A program made the translations under genes and the position numbers. A stretch of DNA of 62,116 bases from Rhodospirillaceae bacterium (GTDB lineage Bacteria > Pseudomonadota > Alphaproteobacteria > Rhodospirillales > Casp-alpha2), in contig JAERTE010000095.1 of NCBI GenBank assembly GCA_016845145.1, positions 1 to 62,116 on the forward strand, written 5' to 3'. Shown piece by piece: positions 8,450 to 17,745 of the stretch. A model generated the notes under the pieces. That model was not told where the DNA came from, did not search any database, and saw nothing but the letters and a program-made list of their open reading frames with translations. Position 1 is the stretch's first letter. Each line of letters opens with the position of its first letter.

Positions 8450-9526
8450 ATGCACGAAACATTTTATGAAGTCATGCGCAGGCAGGGGATCACGCGGCGC
8501 AGTTTTTTGAAATATTGCAGTTTGGCGGCAGCAGCGCTGGGCCTGGGGCCGAGCTTCGCGCCGAAAATCGCCCACGCCATGGAGACCAAGCCGCGCATTC
8601 CGGTGCTGTGGCTGCATGGGCTCGAGTGCACGTGCTGCTCGGAATCGTTTATCCGCTCGGCGCATCCGCTGGCCAAGGATGTCATCCTGTCGATGATCTC
8701 GCTCGATTATGACGACACCATTATGGCCGCTGCCGGCCACCAGGCGGAAGCGATCATCGAAGAGACCATTCAAAAATATGACGGCAACTTCATCCTCGCC
8801 GTCGAAGGTAATCCGCCGCTCGATGAAGACGGCATGTACTGCATCATCGGCGGCAAGCCGTTCGTTGAGCAATTGAAGCACACCGCGGAGCACGCCAAGG
8901 CGATTATCTCGTGGGGATCGTGTGCGTCTTGGGGCTGCGTCCAGGCGGCGCGTCCGAATCCGACCCGCGCCACGCCGGTGCATAAGGTGCCGGGCCTGGC
9001 GAATAAGCCGATCATCAAGGTGCCGGGCTGTCCGCCGATCTCCGAAGTGATGACGGCGGTGATTACCTACATGCTGACGTTCGACCGCCTGCCCTCGCTG
9101 GACAACCAGGGCCGGCCGAAAATGTTCTACTCGCAGCGCATCCATGACAAATGCTACCGCCGCCCGCACTTCGACGCCGGCCAGTTCGTCGAGAAGTTCG
9201 ACGACGAAGGCGCGCGCAAGGGGTATTGCCTCTACAAAGTCGGCTGCAAGGGCCCGACCACCTACAACGCATGCTCCACCGTGCGTTGGAACGGCGGCCT
9301 GTCGTTCCCGATCCAAGCCGGTCATCCGTGCATTGGCTGTTCGGAAGATGGCTTCTGGGACAAAGGCAGTTTCTACGACCGCCTGACCGACATCCATGGT
9401 TTCGGCGTTGAAGCCGACGCCGATGAAATCGGCGGTAAGGCGGCTGCCATCGTTGGCGGCGCGGCCGCCGTACACGCGGCGGCAAGCGTGGTCAAACGCG
9501 TTGCCCAAAAAGGAGGGGATGAATAA
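8450..9526 (+). CDS. hupS: Uptake [NiFe]-hydrogenase small subunit, O2-tolerant type
   Basis: The protein has 358 residues. It oxidises H2 in the periplasm together with HupL and passes electrons through three Fe-S clusters to cytochrome HupC. A Tat signal with R16-R17-S-F-L-K begins the protein. The proximal cluster site reads E-C-T-C-C-S-E-S (C60, C62, C63), with C158, C163 in W-G-C-V-Q, and C194. Standard enzymes have Gly at the positions of C62 and C163; the two extra cysteines define the [4Fe-3S] cluster of O2-tolerant group 1d enzymes. The C-terminus carries a hydrophobic, Ala-rich helix that would anchor it to the membrane. GGAGG lies eight bases upstream of the ATG, and the stop overlaps the hupL start by one base. 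Confidence 0.97.
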   Translation: MHETFYEVMRRQGITRRSFLKYCSLAAAALGLGPSFAPKIAHAMETKPRIPVLWLHGLECTCCSESFIRSAHPLAKDVILSMISLDYDDTIMAAAGHQAEAIIEETIQKYDGNFILAVEGNPPLDEDGMYCIIGGKPFVEQLKHTAEHAKAIISWGSCASWGCVQAARPNPTRATPVHKVPGLANKPIIKVPGCPPISEVMTAVITYMLTFDRLPSLDNQGRPKMFYSQRIHDKCYRRPHFDAGQFVEKFDDEGARKGYCLYKVGCKGPTTYNACSTVRWNGGLSFPIQAGHPCIGCSEDGFWDKGSFYDRLTDIHGFGVEADADEIGGKAAAIVGGAAAVHAAASVVKRVAQKGGDE

Positions 9527-11325
9527 TGGCGACTACAACAACACCCAACGGATTTTCCCTGGACGATTCCGGCCAACGCGTCGTCGTTGATCCTGTCACC
9601 CGCATCGAAGGCCACATGCGCTGCGAGGTGAACGTTGATTCCGAAAACGTCATCCGCAATGCGGTATCCACAGGTACCATGTGGCGCGGGCTGGAGGTTA
9701 TTCTCAAAGGCCGCGATCCGCGCGATGCCTGGGCTTTCGTGCAGCGCATCTGCGGCGTGTGCACGGGCACGCATGCGCTGACATCCGTGCGTTGCGTGGA
9801 AGACGCGCTCGGTATCGATATCCCCGAGAACGCCAACTCCATCCGCAACATCATGCAGTTGTCGCTCCAAGTGCACGACCACCTGGTGCATTTCTATCAC
9901 CTGCATGCGCTCGATTGGGTCAACCCGGTCAACGCGCTGAAAGCCGATCCGAAAGCGACGTCTGAGCTGCAGCAGAAGGTTTCGCCGCATCACCCCAATT
10001 CGTCACCGGGTTATTTCCGCGACATCCAGACGCGGGTGAAGAAGTTCATCGAAAGCGGTCAACTGGGGCCGTTCAAAAACGGCTACTGGACCAACCCGGC
10101 CTACCTGTTGCCGCCGGAAGCCGACCTGATGGCCGTGACGCATTATCTGGAGGCGCTCGATTTCCAAAAGGAAATCATGACCGTGCGCACCATCTTCGGT
10201 GGCAAGGATACGCATCCGAACTGGCTGGTGGGCGGTGTGCCGTGCGCCATCAATATGGATGGCGCACTGGCCGCCGGGGCGCCGATCAACATGGAACGCC
10301 TCAACTATGTCATGTCGATCACCAACCGCGCCATCGACTTCATCAACAACGTCTATATCCCGGACATCCTGGCCGTCGGACAGTTCTATAAGGGCTGGCT
10401 CTATGGCGGCGGGTTGTCGGGCCAGAACGTGCTGAGCTACGGCGACATCCCCGACAAGGCGAATGATTACTCAGCAGAAAACCTGATGATGCCGAGGGGC
10501 GCGATCATCAACGGAAATCTGAAAGAAGTGCATCCCGTAGATTTGCGTAACCCCGACGAGATTCAGGAGTTCGTGCCGCACTCGTGGTACAAGTACCCGG
10601 ACGAGGCCAAGGGCCTGCATCCGTGGGATGGCGTCACCGAGCCCAACTATCAACTCGGCCCCAACGCCAAAGGTTCCAAAACCAACATCGAGCAGATCGA
10701 TGAAGCGGGTAAGTATTCGTGGATCAAGGCGCCGCGCTGGCGCGGCCATGCCATGGAAGTGGGGCCGCTGGCGCGCTACGTCATCGGTTACGCCCAAGGC
10801 CACAAGGAAATCACCGAGCAGATCAACTTGGTCCTGAAGACGCTTGATGTACCGGTGTCGGCGTTGTTCTCGACGCTCGGCCGCACCGCGGCACGTGCGT
10901 TGGAAGCGCAATGGGCGGCGGAAAAGCAGAAGTATTTCCTCGATAAACTGATCTCCAACATCAAGGCCGGCGATACGGCCACCGCCAACTCGGCCAACTT
11001 CGACCCAAGCACCTGGCCGAAAGAGGCCAAGGGGGTCGGTTTCACCGAAGCGCCGCGTGGCGCGCTGGGGCACTGGATCAATATCAACGATACCAAGATC
11101 GACAACTACCAGTGCATCGTGCCGACCACCTGGAACGGCTCGCCGCGTGATAACGAGGGCAACATCGGGGCGTTTGAGGCGTCTCTGATGAACACCAAGG
11201 TGGAACGCCCCGAAGAGCCGGTGGAGATTCTTCGCAATCTGCACAGTTTCGATCCGTGTCTGGCGTGCTCGACGCACGTCATGTCGGAAGAAGGCGAAGA
11301 ACTGGCCGTCGTCAAAGTCCGCTGA
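9526..11325 (+). CDS. hupL: Uptake [NiFe]-hydrogenase large subunit
   Basis: The protein has 599 residues and holds the Ni-Fe(CN)2CO site. The N-terminal ligand motif R-I-C-G-V-C gives C76 and C79. The C-terminal motif D-P-C-L-A-C-S-T-H gives C578 and C581, ending at H584. The remaining 15 residues (585-599) are the tail removed by the HupD protease after metal insertion. The protein has no signal of its own and would be co-exported with HupS by the Tat system. Its length and motifs are normal for group 1d. It is translationally coupled to hupS (TAATG) and followed by hupC after 12 bases, with a GGAGG site. Confidence 0.98.
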   Translation: MATTTTPNGFSLDDSGQRVVVDPVTRIEGHMRCEVNVDSENVIRNAVSTGTMWRGLEVILKGRDPRDAWAFVQRICGVCTGTHALTSVRCVEDALGIDIPENANSIRNIMQLSLQVHDHLVHFYHLHALDWVNPVNALKADPKATSELQQKVSPHHPNSSPGYFRDIQTRVKKFIESGQLGPFKNGYWTNPAYLLPPEADLMAVTHYLEALDFQKEIMTVRTIFGGKDTHPNWLVGGVPCAINMDGALAAGAPINMERLNYVMSITNRAIDFINNVYIPDILAVGQFYKGWLYGGGLSGQNVLSYGDIPDKANDYSAENLMMPRGAIINGNLKEVHPVDLRNPDEIQEFVPHSWYKYPDEAKGLHPWDGVTEPNYQLGPNAKGSKTNIEQIDEAGKYSWIKAPRWRGHAMEVGPLARYVIGYAQGHKEITEQINLVLKTLDVPVSALFSTLGRTAARALEAQWAAEKQKYFLDKLISNIKAGDTATANSANFDPSTWPKEAKGVGFTEAPRGALGHWININDTKIDNYQCIVPTTWNGSPRDNEGNIGAFEASLMNTKVERPEEPVEILRNLHSFDPCLACSTHVMSEEGEELAVVKVR

Positions 11326-11337
11326 GGAGGATCGATC

Positions 11338-12054
11338 ATGACCACCAAAGCATCAACCACCCACAACGAAGAGGCGCGTTACGTCTATGAAGCGCCGCTT
11401 CGCCTGTGGCATTGGATCAACGCTTTCGCCATCCTGACGCTGGGTGTCACGGGCTATTTTATCGCCAGCCCGCCCCCCAGTGTCCCCGGCGAGGCGTACG
11501 AGAACTTCCTGATGGGGTATATCCGCTGGATTCACTTCGTCGCGGCCTACGTGGTGATCATTGGCTTCGTGTTCCGCCTCTATTGGGCCTTCGCCGGCAA
11601 CAGGCATGCGCGCGAGATCTTCATCCCGCCGTTTCTGCGGCCGAAATGGTGGAGCGAGATCGTGCACGAGGTTCTCTGGTACGCGATGATCGTCAAGGAG
11701 CCGAAAAAGTACGAGGGCCATAACCCGCTGGCCGTTCTGGTCATGCATTTCGCCTTCGTGTGGACGATGGTTTTCATGATCGTCACGGGACTTTCCATGT
11801 ACGGTGAAGGCACCGGCATGGGGACGTGGCAGTATGATTGGTTCAGCGCCTGGGTGATCCCGTTGTTCGGGCAAAGCCAGGACGTGCATACCTGGCATCA
11901 TCTCGGCATGTGGGCGTTCATTTGCTTCATCATCATCCACATCTATGCTGCGGTTCGCGAAGACATCATGTCGCGCCAGTCGATCATGTCATCGATGATT
12001 TCGGGCTGGCGGACATTCAAGGACTCGCGTCCAGTGGATGACGCCGCCGACTGA
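11338..12054 (+). CDS. hupC: Hydrogenase b-type cytochrome, quinone-reducing membrane anchor
   Basis: The protein has 238 residues, the usual length for HupC/HyaC, the di-haem b protein that anchors HupSL and passes electrons from H2 to ubiquinone. Four hydrophobic segments are visible, starting near residues 25, 68, 135 and 190. Histidines lie in positions expected of haem ligands: L-W-H-W near 22, W-I-H-F-V-A-A near 64 and W-H-H-L-G-M-W near 187. It closes the hupSLC transcription unit, with a strong hairpin terminator 45 bases beyond the stop. Confidence 0.95.
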   Translation: MTTKASTTHNEEARYVYEAPLRLWHWINAFAILTLGVTGYFIASPPPSVPGEAYENFLMGYIRWIHFVAAYVVIIGFVFRLYWAFAGNRHAREIFIPPFLRPKWWSEIVHEVLWYAMIVKEPKKYEGHNPLAVLVMHFAFVWTMVFMIVTGLSMYGEGTGMGTWQYDWFSAWVIPLFGQSQDVHTWHHLGMWAFICFIIIHIYAAVREDIMSRQSIMSSMISGWRTFKDSRPVDDAAD

Positions 12055-12098
12055 ACGTCAAATCCGTGCGATAAGTCTCGTGCAACAAATTCCATACA

Positions 12099-12125
12099 GG
12101 GCGCCGGTTCAACCGGCGCCCTTTT
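12099..12125 (+). terminator. Rho-independent terminator after hupC
   Basis: GGGCGCCGGTT pairs with AACCGGCGCCC around a single C and is followed by TTTT. The stem is perfect over eleven pairs on paper, a few of which would open to form the loop. It separates hupSLC from the diguanylate cyclase gene and the distant hupD operon. Confidence 0.85.
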
Positions 12126-12466
12126 CCTTGGCCCTGAAAGTGAAAATCCTATCATTGACCATGAGGACGGCCCGAGTTTGAACGCACACCGCATCACTTT
12201 AGCGGATTAAGAATTCGGCAGAAATTGATCTACATCGGTCGTCCGCCAATCAAATGGCGATCAGCTTTGAGCTTCTTAAGCGGGTCTAGGTGCTGGATTG
12301 GCTTGATCTGAATCATATATAAAGGTATATATATAAAATAATAGAATAACGAAGCGCGATTGCGAATTTCGAGGGATAGAGTTTGTTGTAATCCTCTCTG
12401 AAAGGCTAAGCAGTCGGACTGACGGTTTGTAACGAATGGAGCGCGTGTAACAAAACGCAACGAATT
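12126..12466. other. AT-rich intergenic region upstream of the diguanylate cyclase
   Basis: No gene is visible. The segment at 12315-12350 is a run of TATATA-like sequence and probably holds the promoter of the following gene, although I cannot place -35 and -10 boxes with confidence. TTGATCTACATCGG (12225-12238) matches the FNR/CRP-family pattern TTGAT-N4-ATCAA at eight of ten positions and may be a weak site. Confidence 0.4.
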
Positions 12467-14080
12467 ATGCCCATACGTTTCCGTATCATGGTGTTGGCCT
12501 TGTTAACTACGTTCGGCGTCGGTGCTGCGCTGTACATGCAGTATAGTGCAATCAATACTGACCTGGAGGCGCTTCAATCCCGCGCTGAGGTCCTCGAACA
12601 AGTGGGCCTCATTTCCGAAATCGTACACAGTTTGCAGAAAGAACGGGGCCTGAGTGCCGGATTCCTTGTGGACCGGGACGAGACGCATCAAAAGAGATTG
12701 CGTCAGCATCGGCTGGAAACCGATGAGCAGCTTTTAGGCCTCGACCATCAAAGCCGCCTTTTCTTTTTCGATGCCAAGTGGCTTGCATCATTCATCCTCA
12801 ACCTTGCGGACAAACGCAAGGAGATCGACGACGAGGCTGTTGATTGGAAGAGCGTACGGACCTTCTATACGGATGCCATCACCCATCTCCTTGATGCTGT
12901 CACAGCGAAGATTTTAGATGGCGGGCGGTTCGAGCAAGGCCAGAAGATCATGGCATTCATTTCTCTGGCACAAGCGCGCGAGTGCCTGGGACTGATCCGG
13001 GCTTCAATTTCACGTGTTCACAAGCAAGGCCGGACTTTACCTGAAGATATAAAGGTTATCGCCGGTTATTACGGAGCCTTCGGCGAGCACCGGCGGGCAT
13101 TCATCCGAGACCTTCGCGGCACAGGTGACGAAGCCGTGCTCGATAACGTGTTTTCCAGCGACTTCCGCGCCGTCGTCCAACGCGTGGAAAGCGTACTTGG
13201 TTTCGAGCGAGGTCCTGCAGATAACAATTTGGCGAAAAGTTGGTGGGAAGACGCGACACGGGTGATCGACACGATGAAGGTGGCCGAAAGTTCTCTATTC
13301 GATTCCATGCGCGCTCTCATTAGCGAACGCATTCTCGAGAAACAGCAGGTATTTCGCGTTTACGTGTCAGTCTCGCTTGCCATTGCGGCGCTGGTTGTTT
13401 TCCTCGCCTTTGCAACAATGCTGCGCATCCTCAAGGCAATGGCGGTCCTTTTGAAAACACTCAAGCAGGTGATGACAACGCAGGACTTCAACGCGAAAGT
13501 TCCCATCGGACCGTCGGTGGACGAGTTCGGGGAACTCGGTCTGTCGATTAACAATCTGTTGTCGTACACGGACACCCTTATCAAGAAGAAGGATTTTCTC
13601 GCCAATACCGACCTTCTGACCGGCATTCACAATCGACGAAGTTTCTTGGACGGAGTGAATCGGGAGTTTGACCGTGTTCGGCGCTACGGCGGTGGGATTG
13701 GCTTGGCTGTATGCGATATCGATCATTTCAAGGCGGTTAATGACAAGCATGGCCATGAAGTCGGAGATTTGATCTTGAAGGAGTTTTCGAATGTTCTTCG
13801 GGTGCAAGTCCGCAAGTCTGACCTCGTCGGACGCTGGGGCGGCGAGGAATTCGTTGTGTTGGCGCCTGAAACCAAACAGGGCGACCTCATCACCCTTGCC
13901 GAAAAGCTCAGGTCGTCAGTCGCACAAACTGATTTTCCCACAGGTGAACCAGTCACCTGCAGCATCGGTACGGCATCACTACATTCGGAAGAGACTTTCG
14001 AAGCTCTATTCGAACGTGCCGACAAAGCTCTCTATCAAGCCAAGAATAACGGACGCAACCGGGTTGAGAGTGCAAATTGA
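12467..14080 (+). CDS. Membrane diguanylate cyclase with NIT-like sensor domain
   Basis: The protein has 537 residues. An N-terminal transmembrane helix (about 5-25) is followed by a periplasmic helical region containing Q-K-E-R-G-L-S-A-G, typical of nitrate/nitrite-sensing NIT domains. A second helix (about 300-320), a HAMP-like linker and a GGDEF domain follow. The catalytic motif is intact as G-G-E-E-F near residue 460, so it should make c-di-GMP from GTP. The ligand could be nitrate, nitrite or another oxyanion; this is unproven. There is no strong ribosome site before the ATG. It sits between hupC and hupD, where most bacteria have contiguous hup genes. Confidence 0.88.
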   Translation: MPIRFRIMVLALLTTFGVGAALYMQYSAINTDLEALQSRAEVLEQVGLISEIVHSLQKERGLSAGFLVDRDETHQKRLRQHRLETDEQLLGLDHQSRLFFFDAKWLASFILNLADKRKEIDDEAVDWKSVRTFYTDAITHLLDAVTAKILDGGRFEQGQKIMAFISLAQARECLGLIRASISRVHKQGRTLPEDIKVIAGYYGAFGEHRRAFIRDLRGTGDEAVLDNVFSSDFRAVVQRVESVLGFERGPADNNLAKSWWEDATRVIDTMKVAESSLFDSMRALISERILEKQQVFRVYVSVSLAIAALVVFLAFATMLRILKAMAVLLKTLKQVMTTQDFNAKVPIGPSVDEFGELGLSINNLLSYTDTLIKKKDFLANTDLLTGIHNRRSFLDGVNREFDRVRRYGGGIGLAVCDIDHFKAVNDKHGHEVGDLILKEFSNVLRVQVRKSDLVGRWGGEEFVVLAPETKQGDLITLAEKLRSSVAQTDFPTGEPVTCSIGTASLHSEETFEALFERADKALYQAKNNGRNRVESAN

Positions 14081-14608
14081 TTTTTGCGTATTTCCTCCGA
14101 ATTTTTATCAAGTGACACCAAGCGGCAAGCTAAAGCGTGGACATGCATAATCTTGCCACGACCCTTTGTGCCTGATCTTTGCCGAAAATCGCACCACGAG
14201 ATTTCGTCTGATCCCAATGGTGCGGCGGACACCGTATCTCATCTGGCCTGGAAATTATGAGGGCTGCTGCAAAATTATGAAGGATTTGCACGAGGAGCTC
14301 TGCAGACCCAGGACCGAAAGCCGGTATTGAATGGAAAGTTAGTTTCCGGTCCATCATCAGCGTAGCAGAACAAATTGAGGTGCGATGCTGGCGAAATCTG
14401 AAAACGAAAGAAAAATTTACAAAAATTGTAATAACTGGAAGAATATCTTTCATATTATAAAACGATGGAGTTAAGAACGTATTGGAATCAAACGATTCGT
14501 CACTGTAGAGAAATTGGCCCGGAACTTGCGGTTTGTAAGCCCTGAGACAGAAGCCATCGCCATGCATCGAACGACAAACAGCACGGTGGTCAATTCAGGG
14601 GGACGCGG
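14081..14608. other. Intergenic region before hupD, with regulatory sites
   Basis: No believable gene is visible; a minus-strand frame here overlaps the promoter and has no domain or ribosome site. The region is AT-rich around 14390-14470. It contains a perfect palindrome, TTACAA-AAA-TTGTAA (14417-14431), about 85 bases upstream of the sigma-54 promoter, and could hold binding sites for the hydrogenase activator. Confidence 0.5.
14515..14529 (+). promoter_or_regulatory. Sigma-54 promoter of the hupD-hyp operon
   Basis: TGGCCCGGAACTTGC has GG at 14516-14517 and GC at 14528-14529 with ten bases between. Its first eight bases match the hupS promoter exactly, and both sites continue into a GTTT...AAGCC-like segment downstream. 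The leader to hupD would be roughly 65 bases. Confidence 0.85.
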
Positions 14609-15325
14609 ATGAACCAATCGACTTTACCGGATGCACCTAATGTATTGGTCTTGGGGATCGGCAATCTTTTATGGGCTGATGAAGGGTTCGGCGTGCGCGC
14701 CGTTGAGACCCTGCACCAGCGTTACGAATTCCCCGACAACGTCACGTTGCTGGACGGCGGTACCCAGGGCATCTATTTGGTTCAGCACGTGCGCGATGCC
14801 GACATTTTGGTGGTGTTCGATGCCGTCGATTACGGCTTGCCGCCGGGCACCATGAAGCGCGTCGAGGGCGACGAGGTGCCGATGTTTCTGGGCGCCAAGA
14901 AAATCAGCCTGCACCAGACCGGTTTCCAGGAGGTTCTGGCCATGGCTGAAATGTTCGATGAGGCGCCGGATCACTTGTTGCTGGTCGGTGTGCAGCCGGT
15001 GGAACTGGACGATTTCGGCGGCAGCCTTCGGCCCGAGCTGAAAGCGCAAGTCGATCCGTGTATTGATCTGGCGCTAGAGTATTTGGCCGGGTTCGGCGTC
15101 GTGGCGGCGAAGCGCGACGTGCCGTTGCCGCCTGAAACCACCATCGGCTGCGAGGTGATGCTGTTGGGGCGCTATGAGGATGAGCGCCCCGACGAGGATA
15201 CGGCGTGCCGAACCGGTGACGAGCGCTTGCTGGCCGATGAACGCTGGCAGGCACCGCGAGCGCCCGATGAATTCGAGCGCGAGATTGAAGCCGTGCTGGC
15301 CGATGTGCCGGAGGCGCGAAACTGA
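14609..15325 (+). CDS. hupD: Hydrogenase maturation endopeptidase
   Basis: The protein has 238 residues. It cleaves the C-terminal tail of HupL once nickel is in place. The HybD-type metal-binding residues are present: E25 in W-A-D-E-G-F-G, D71 in V-F-D-A-V-D and H102 in L-H-Q-T-G. The protease core ends near residue 170. The remaining 60 or so acidic residues extend beyond the usual 160-200 residue family length and have no recognised domain. A GGGGGA ribosome site precedes the ATG. The stop and the hupF start overlap by one base. Confidence 0.94.
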   Translation: MNQSTLPDAPNVLVLGIGNLLWADEGFGVRAVETLHQRYEFPDNVTLLDGGTQGIYLVQHVRDADILVVFDAVDYGLPPGTMKRVEGDEVPMFLGAKKISLHQTGFQEVLAMAEMFDEAPDHLLLVGVQPVELDDFGGSLRPELKAQVDPCIDLALEYLAGFGVVAAKRDVPLPPETTIGCEVMLLGRYEDERPDEDTACRTGDERLLADERWQAPRAPDEFEREIEAVLADVPEARN

Positions 15326-15663
15326 TGTGCATCGGCATTCCCATGCAGGTGGTGTCGTCGATGCCCGGCTCGGCCATATGCGAGGTCGACGGCGAACGCC
15401 GACAGGTCGACACCATGCTGGTCGGCGAACAGCCGGTGGGTACGTGGTTGATGGTGTTTCTGGACGCGGCCCGCGAAGTGCTGACACCGGAAGATGCGGC
15501 CAAAATCACCGATGCGTTGAGTGCGTTGAACATGGCGATGTCCGGGTCCGAGACCGGCACCGTGCCCAGTCCGGCCGATTTTGACCACCTGTTCGCAGAC
15601 ATTGTCCGGGCGGCAGACAATCCGCCGCCCGCAACCGACATTCCAGATGAAGGAAACCGCTGA
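15325..15663 (+). CDS. hupF: HypC-like hydrogenase chaperone HupF
   Basis: The protein has 112 residues. It begins M-C-I-G-I-P, the HypC/HupF signature in which the Cys exposed after Met removal binds the Fe(CN)2CO precursor or the large subunit. A C-terminal extension of about 25 residues distinguishes it from the shorter HypC at 20096. In Rhizobium, HupF stabilises the HupL precursor under aerobic conditions, which fits the O2-tolerant enzyme here. It is coupled to hupD and hupG by one-base overlaps. Confidence 0.92.
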   Translation: MCIGIPMQVVSSMPGSAICEVDGERRQVDTMLVGEQPVGTWLMVFLDAAREVLTPEDAAKITDALSALNMAMSGSETGTVPSPADFDHLFADIVRAADNPPPATDIPDEGNR

Positions 15664-16097
15664 TGTTCTCACCGCTGATGGACGACATTATTGAACGCGA
15701 AAAGATAACGGTCGTTGACGAAGATGGCCTTGATGCGTTCACCCAATCCCATGGCGACGTGGTGCTCATGGTATCGGGCGATTACAAGCGTTTGGGCGAG
15801 GTGCATGACGTGGCGGTGATCTTGCCGGAATTGGTAAAGGCCAGCGGGGGACGGCTGACACCGGCCATCGCCGCGCCGAAAGACGAGCGGGTTCTGCAGG
15901 CGCGTTTTCGGTTCACAGCATTTCCGTCGCTGGTTTTTTTGCGCGATGGCGAATACCTCGGCGTCATATCCAGGGTGCTGGATTGGACCGATTATTTGGC
16001 CGAAGTTTCAAAGATTTTGGCGCGTACGCCCAGCGCACCGCCGGCATTTAAGTTTCCGCAGGCCGATGGCGGCGCGGGAACGGACGCCGTTCACTGA
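15663..16097 (+). CDS. hupG: Hydrogenase small-subunit chaperone, HupG/HyaE thioredoxin-like
   Basis: The protein has 144 residues and a thioredoxin-like fold pattern: strands around V-V-L-M-V-S-G and F-R-F-T-A-F-P-S-L-V-F-L-R, without the C-x2-C redox pair. HyaE/HupG proteins bind the Tat signal of the hydrogenase small subunit and hold HupS until assembly is complete. Position between hupF and hupH is canonical. Confidence 0.9.
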   Translation: MFSPLMDDIIEREKITVVDEDGLDAFTQSHGDVVLMVSGDYKRLGEVHDVAVILPELVKASGGRLTPAIAAPKDERVLQARFRFTAFPSLVFLRDGEYLGVISRVLDWTDYLAEVSKILARTPSAPPAFKFPQADGGAGTDAVH

Positions 16098-16115
16098 TAA
16101 CAGGGGGAATGCACG

Positions 16116-16967
16116 ATGACGTCAGATTATATCCAGCCCGCCTTCGGACCGGGAAGCCAACCTGGAGATGAGGGTGGCGGCGAACTCGACTATATGGAAA
16201 TGCCGCGCGATATGGCGACCTTCGCCCGGCCCGTGGCGCCGGAGCCGGAAGATACCCTCGGCATGGAGGCCGGTAAGGCGCGGCTCGATGAGCTTCTTCA
16301 AGCCTTGCAGACCTTCAAGGTCGGCGGCGCCCCGGCGGTTGTCGGGCTCAATGATCTGACGGAAAAAGACTTGGGCTTGGTCAACCAGATCCTCGGCGAA
16401 GGTGAGGTCTCCATTGTTTGCGGCGCTAATGTGCAAGCGCAGGAATCCGTGTTGGCCGGGGTATGGCGGGTATTGACGATGGCCGACGACGGCTCGCTTG
16501 TGGATGACCGGATCGAGGTCGCCGACTACCCGGACACCGTGCGCGAACGGGTGTTTGCATCCGCTGCGCCGGCCGTTTCGCCGTTGGATAGCCAGTTGCC
16601 GGAAGGTGTGTTCAACGCGCCGCCGTTGATATCGGAACTCGCCGACAAGGTGGAAGCATATAAGCCCGGTGATCCGACCCACGTGATCAACCTGACGCTG
16701 TTGCCGCAAACCGAGCAGGATTTGACCTATCTGCACGACAAGCTGGGCGCCGGCGAAACCATTATTCTGTCGCGCGGTTACGGCAATTGCCGCATCTCGT
16801 CGACCGGCACGAAGAATGTCTGGTGGGTGCAGTACTTCAACTCGCAAGACGCCATTATCCTGAATTCCATTGAAGTTGTGGAAGTGCCCGAGGTTGTTTA
16901 TGCGGCGCAGGAAGACATCGACGACAGTGCCGAGCGCTTGTCCGAGATCATGGATGTGTATCGGTGA
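16116..16967 (+). CDS. hupH: Hydrogenase expression/assembly protein HupH
   Basis: The protein has 283 residues and belongs to the HupH/HyaF family, which is needed for full uptake-hydrogenase activity and is thought to act in small-subunit or Fe-S maturation. The core contains conserved blocks I-N-L-T-L-L-P-Q-T-E-Q-D-L and I-L-S-R-G-Y-G-N-C-R-I-S, followed by W-W-V-Q-Y-F-N-S. The C-terminal part is the best conserved. Its stop overlaps the start region of the rubredoxin gene. Confidence 0.9.
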   Translation: MTSDYIQPAFGPGSQPGDEGGGELDYMEMPRDMATFARPVAPEPEDTLGMEAGKARLDELLQALQTFKVGGAPAVVGLNDLTEKDLGLVNQILGEGEVSIVCGANVQAQESVLAGVWRVLTMADDGSLVDDRIEVADYPDTVRERVFASAAPAVSPLDSQLPEGVFNAPPLISELADKVEAYKPGDPTHVINLTLLPQTEQDLTYLHDKLGAGETIILSRGYGNCRISSTGTKNVWWVQYFNSQDAIILNSIEVVEVPEVVYAAQEDIDDSAERLSEIMDVYR

Positions 16968-17185
16968 ACATGTCATTTTCCGGCGGCTCCTACGGAGGCG
17001 ACAATGCCAAGCTTGAAGACACGACTGTGTTGGAGTGTAAGATTTGCTGGCATGTCTACGACCCGGCCGAGGGCGACGAGTATTGGCAAATCCCCGCCGG
17101 AACGCCATTTGCAAAACTGCCGGATCATTGGACCTGCCCCAATTGCGATGGTGCTAAAAACGACTTCATGGTGATTGACGCCTGA
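16964..17185 (+). CDS. hupI: Hydrogenase-associated rubredoxin HupI
   Basis: The protein has 73 residues with the rubredoxin motifs E-C-K-I-C and C-P-N-C, which bind a single iron. Rubredoxins of hup operons help assemble or protect HupS Fe-S clusters under oxygen. A GTG at 16964 overlaps the hupH stop (GTGA). An ATG two codons later (16970) is equally possible, and no clear ribosome site decides between them. Confidence 0.92.
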   Translation: MNMSFSGGSYGGDNAKLEDTTVLECKICWHVYDPAEGDEYWQIPAGTPFAKLPDHWTCPNCDGAKNDFMVIDA

Positions 17186-17196
17186 GATCGAATGAA

Positions 17197-17736
17197 ATGA
17201 CAGATGAACAGCAACTGATAGCCAGGTTGGAACAAACCTTTGCCGCCATCCAGGCGAGTCGGATGGAGGGGGTGCCGGTTCTCAATTCGGCTTTGCGCGT
17301 GCAGGCGATCGGGTTTCGCCGCCACGGGGGTTTCTGGTTTGGTGCTTTGCTGACGCCTTGGTTCATGAATTTGATGCTGTTGCCGAGCGACGACGGCACG
17401 GTGGAGCCAAAGAAGGTCGGTTCGAAACATCAGTTTCGGTTTCCCGCGGGCACGTTTGAGTTCATCGCCGGCCATGAAGACGAGATCGGGCCTTATCTGA
17501 TGTGTTCGCTGTTTTCTCCGGTATTTGAATTCGAGGACCACGATAGTGCCGTGTTGACCGCGGAAGCCTCGCTGGCGCAAGTGACCAAAGTCACTGACGA
17601 TAGCGCCGGTTCAGACCCTGATGCTGATATGCGCATGATCTGGCGTGGCGAGATGCCGCACGCGCAACCAACGGACGTCAGCCGACGGCAGTTCCTGCGC
17701 GGGCGAAACAAGACCCAACCTGAGCCAACAGCTTGA
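17197..17736 (+). CDS. hupJ: Hydrogenase assembly chaperone HupJ (HybE/HoxT family)
   Basis: The protein has 179 residues. It contains the family blocks N-S-A-L-R-V-Q-A-I-G-F, L-L-T-P-W-F-M-N-L-M-L-L-P and G-P-Y-L-M-C-S-L-F-S-P, typical of HybE/HupJ proteins that act on hydrogenase subunits before export. The C-terminal tail S-R-R-Q-F-L-R-G-R resembles the end of other HupJ proteins. It is 11 bases after hupI. Confidence 0.9.
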   Translation: MTDEQQLIARLEQTFAAIQASRMEGVPVLNSALRVQAIGFRRHGGFWFGALLTPWFMNLMLLPSDDGTVEPKKVGSKHQFRFPAGTFEFIAGHEDEIGPYLMCSLFSPVFEFEDHDSAVLTAEASLAQVTKVTDDSAGSDPDADMRMIWRGEMPHAQPTDVSRRQFLRGRNKTQPEPTA

Positions 17737-17745
17737 GCCAACAAC

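Noticed and set aside
14130..14567. 145-residue minus-strand frame upstream of hupD
   Set aside because: It covers the sigma-54 promoter of hupD, has no recognisable domain and has no clear ribosome site.
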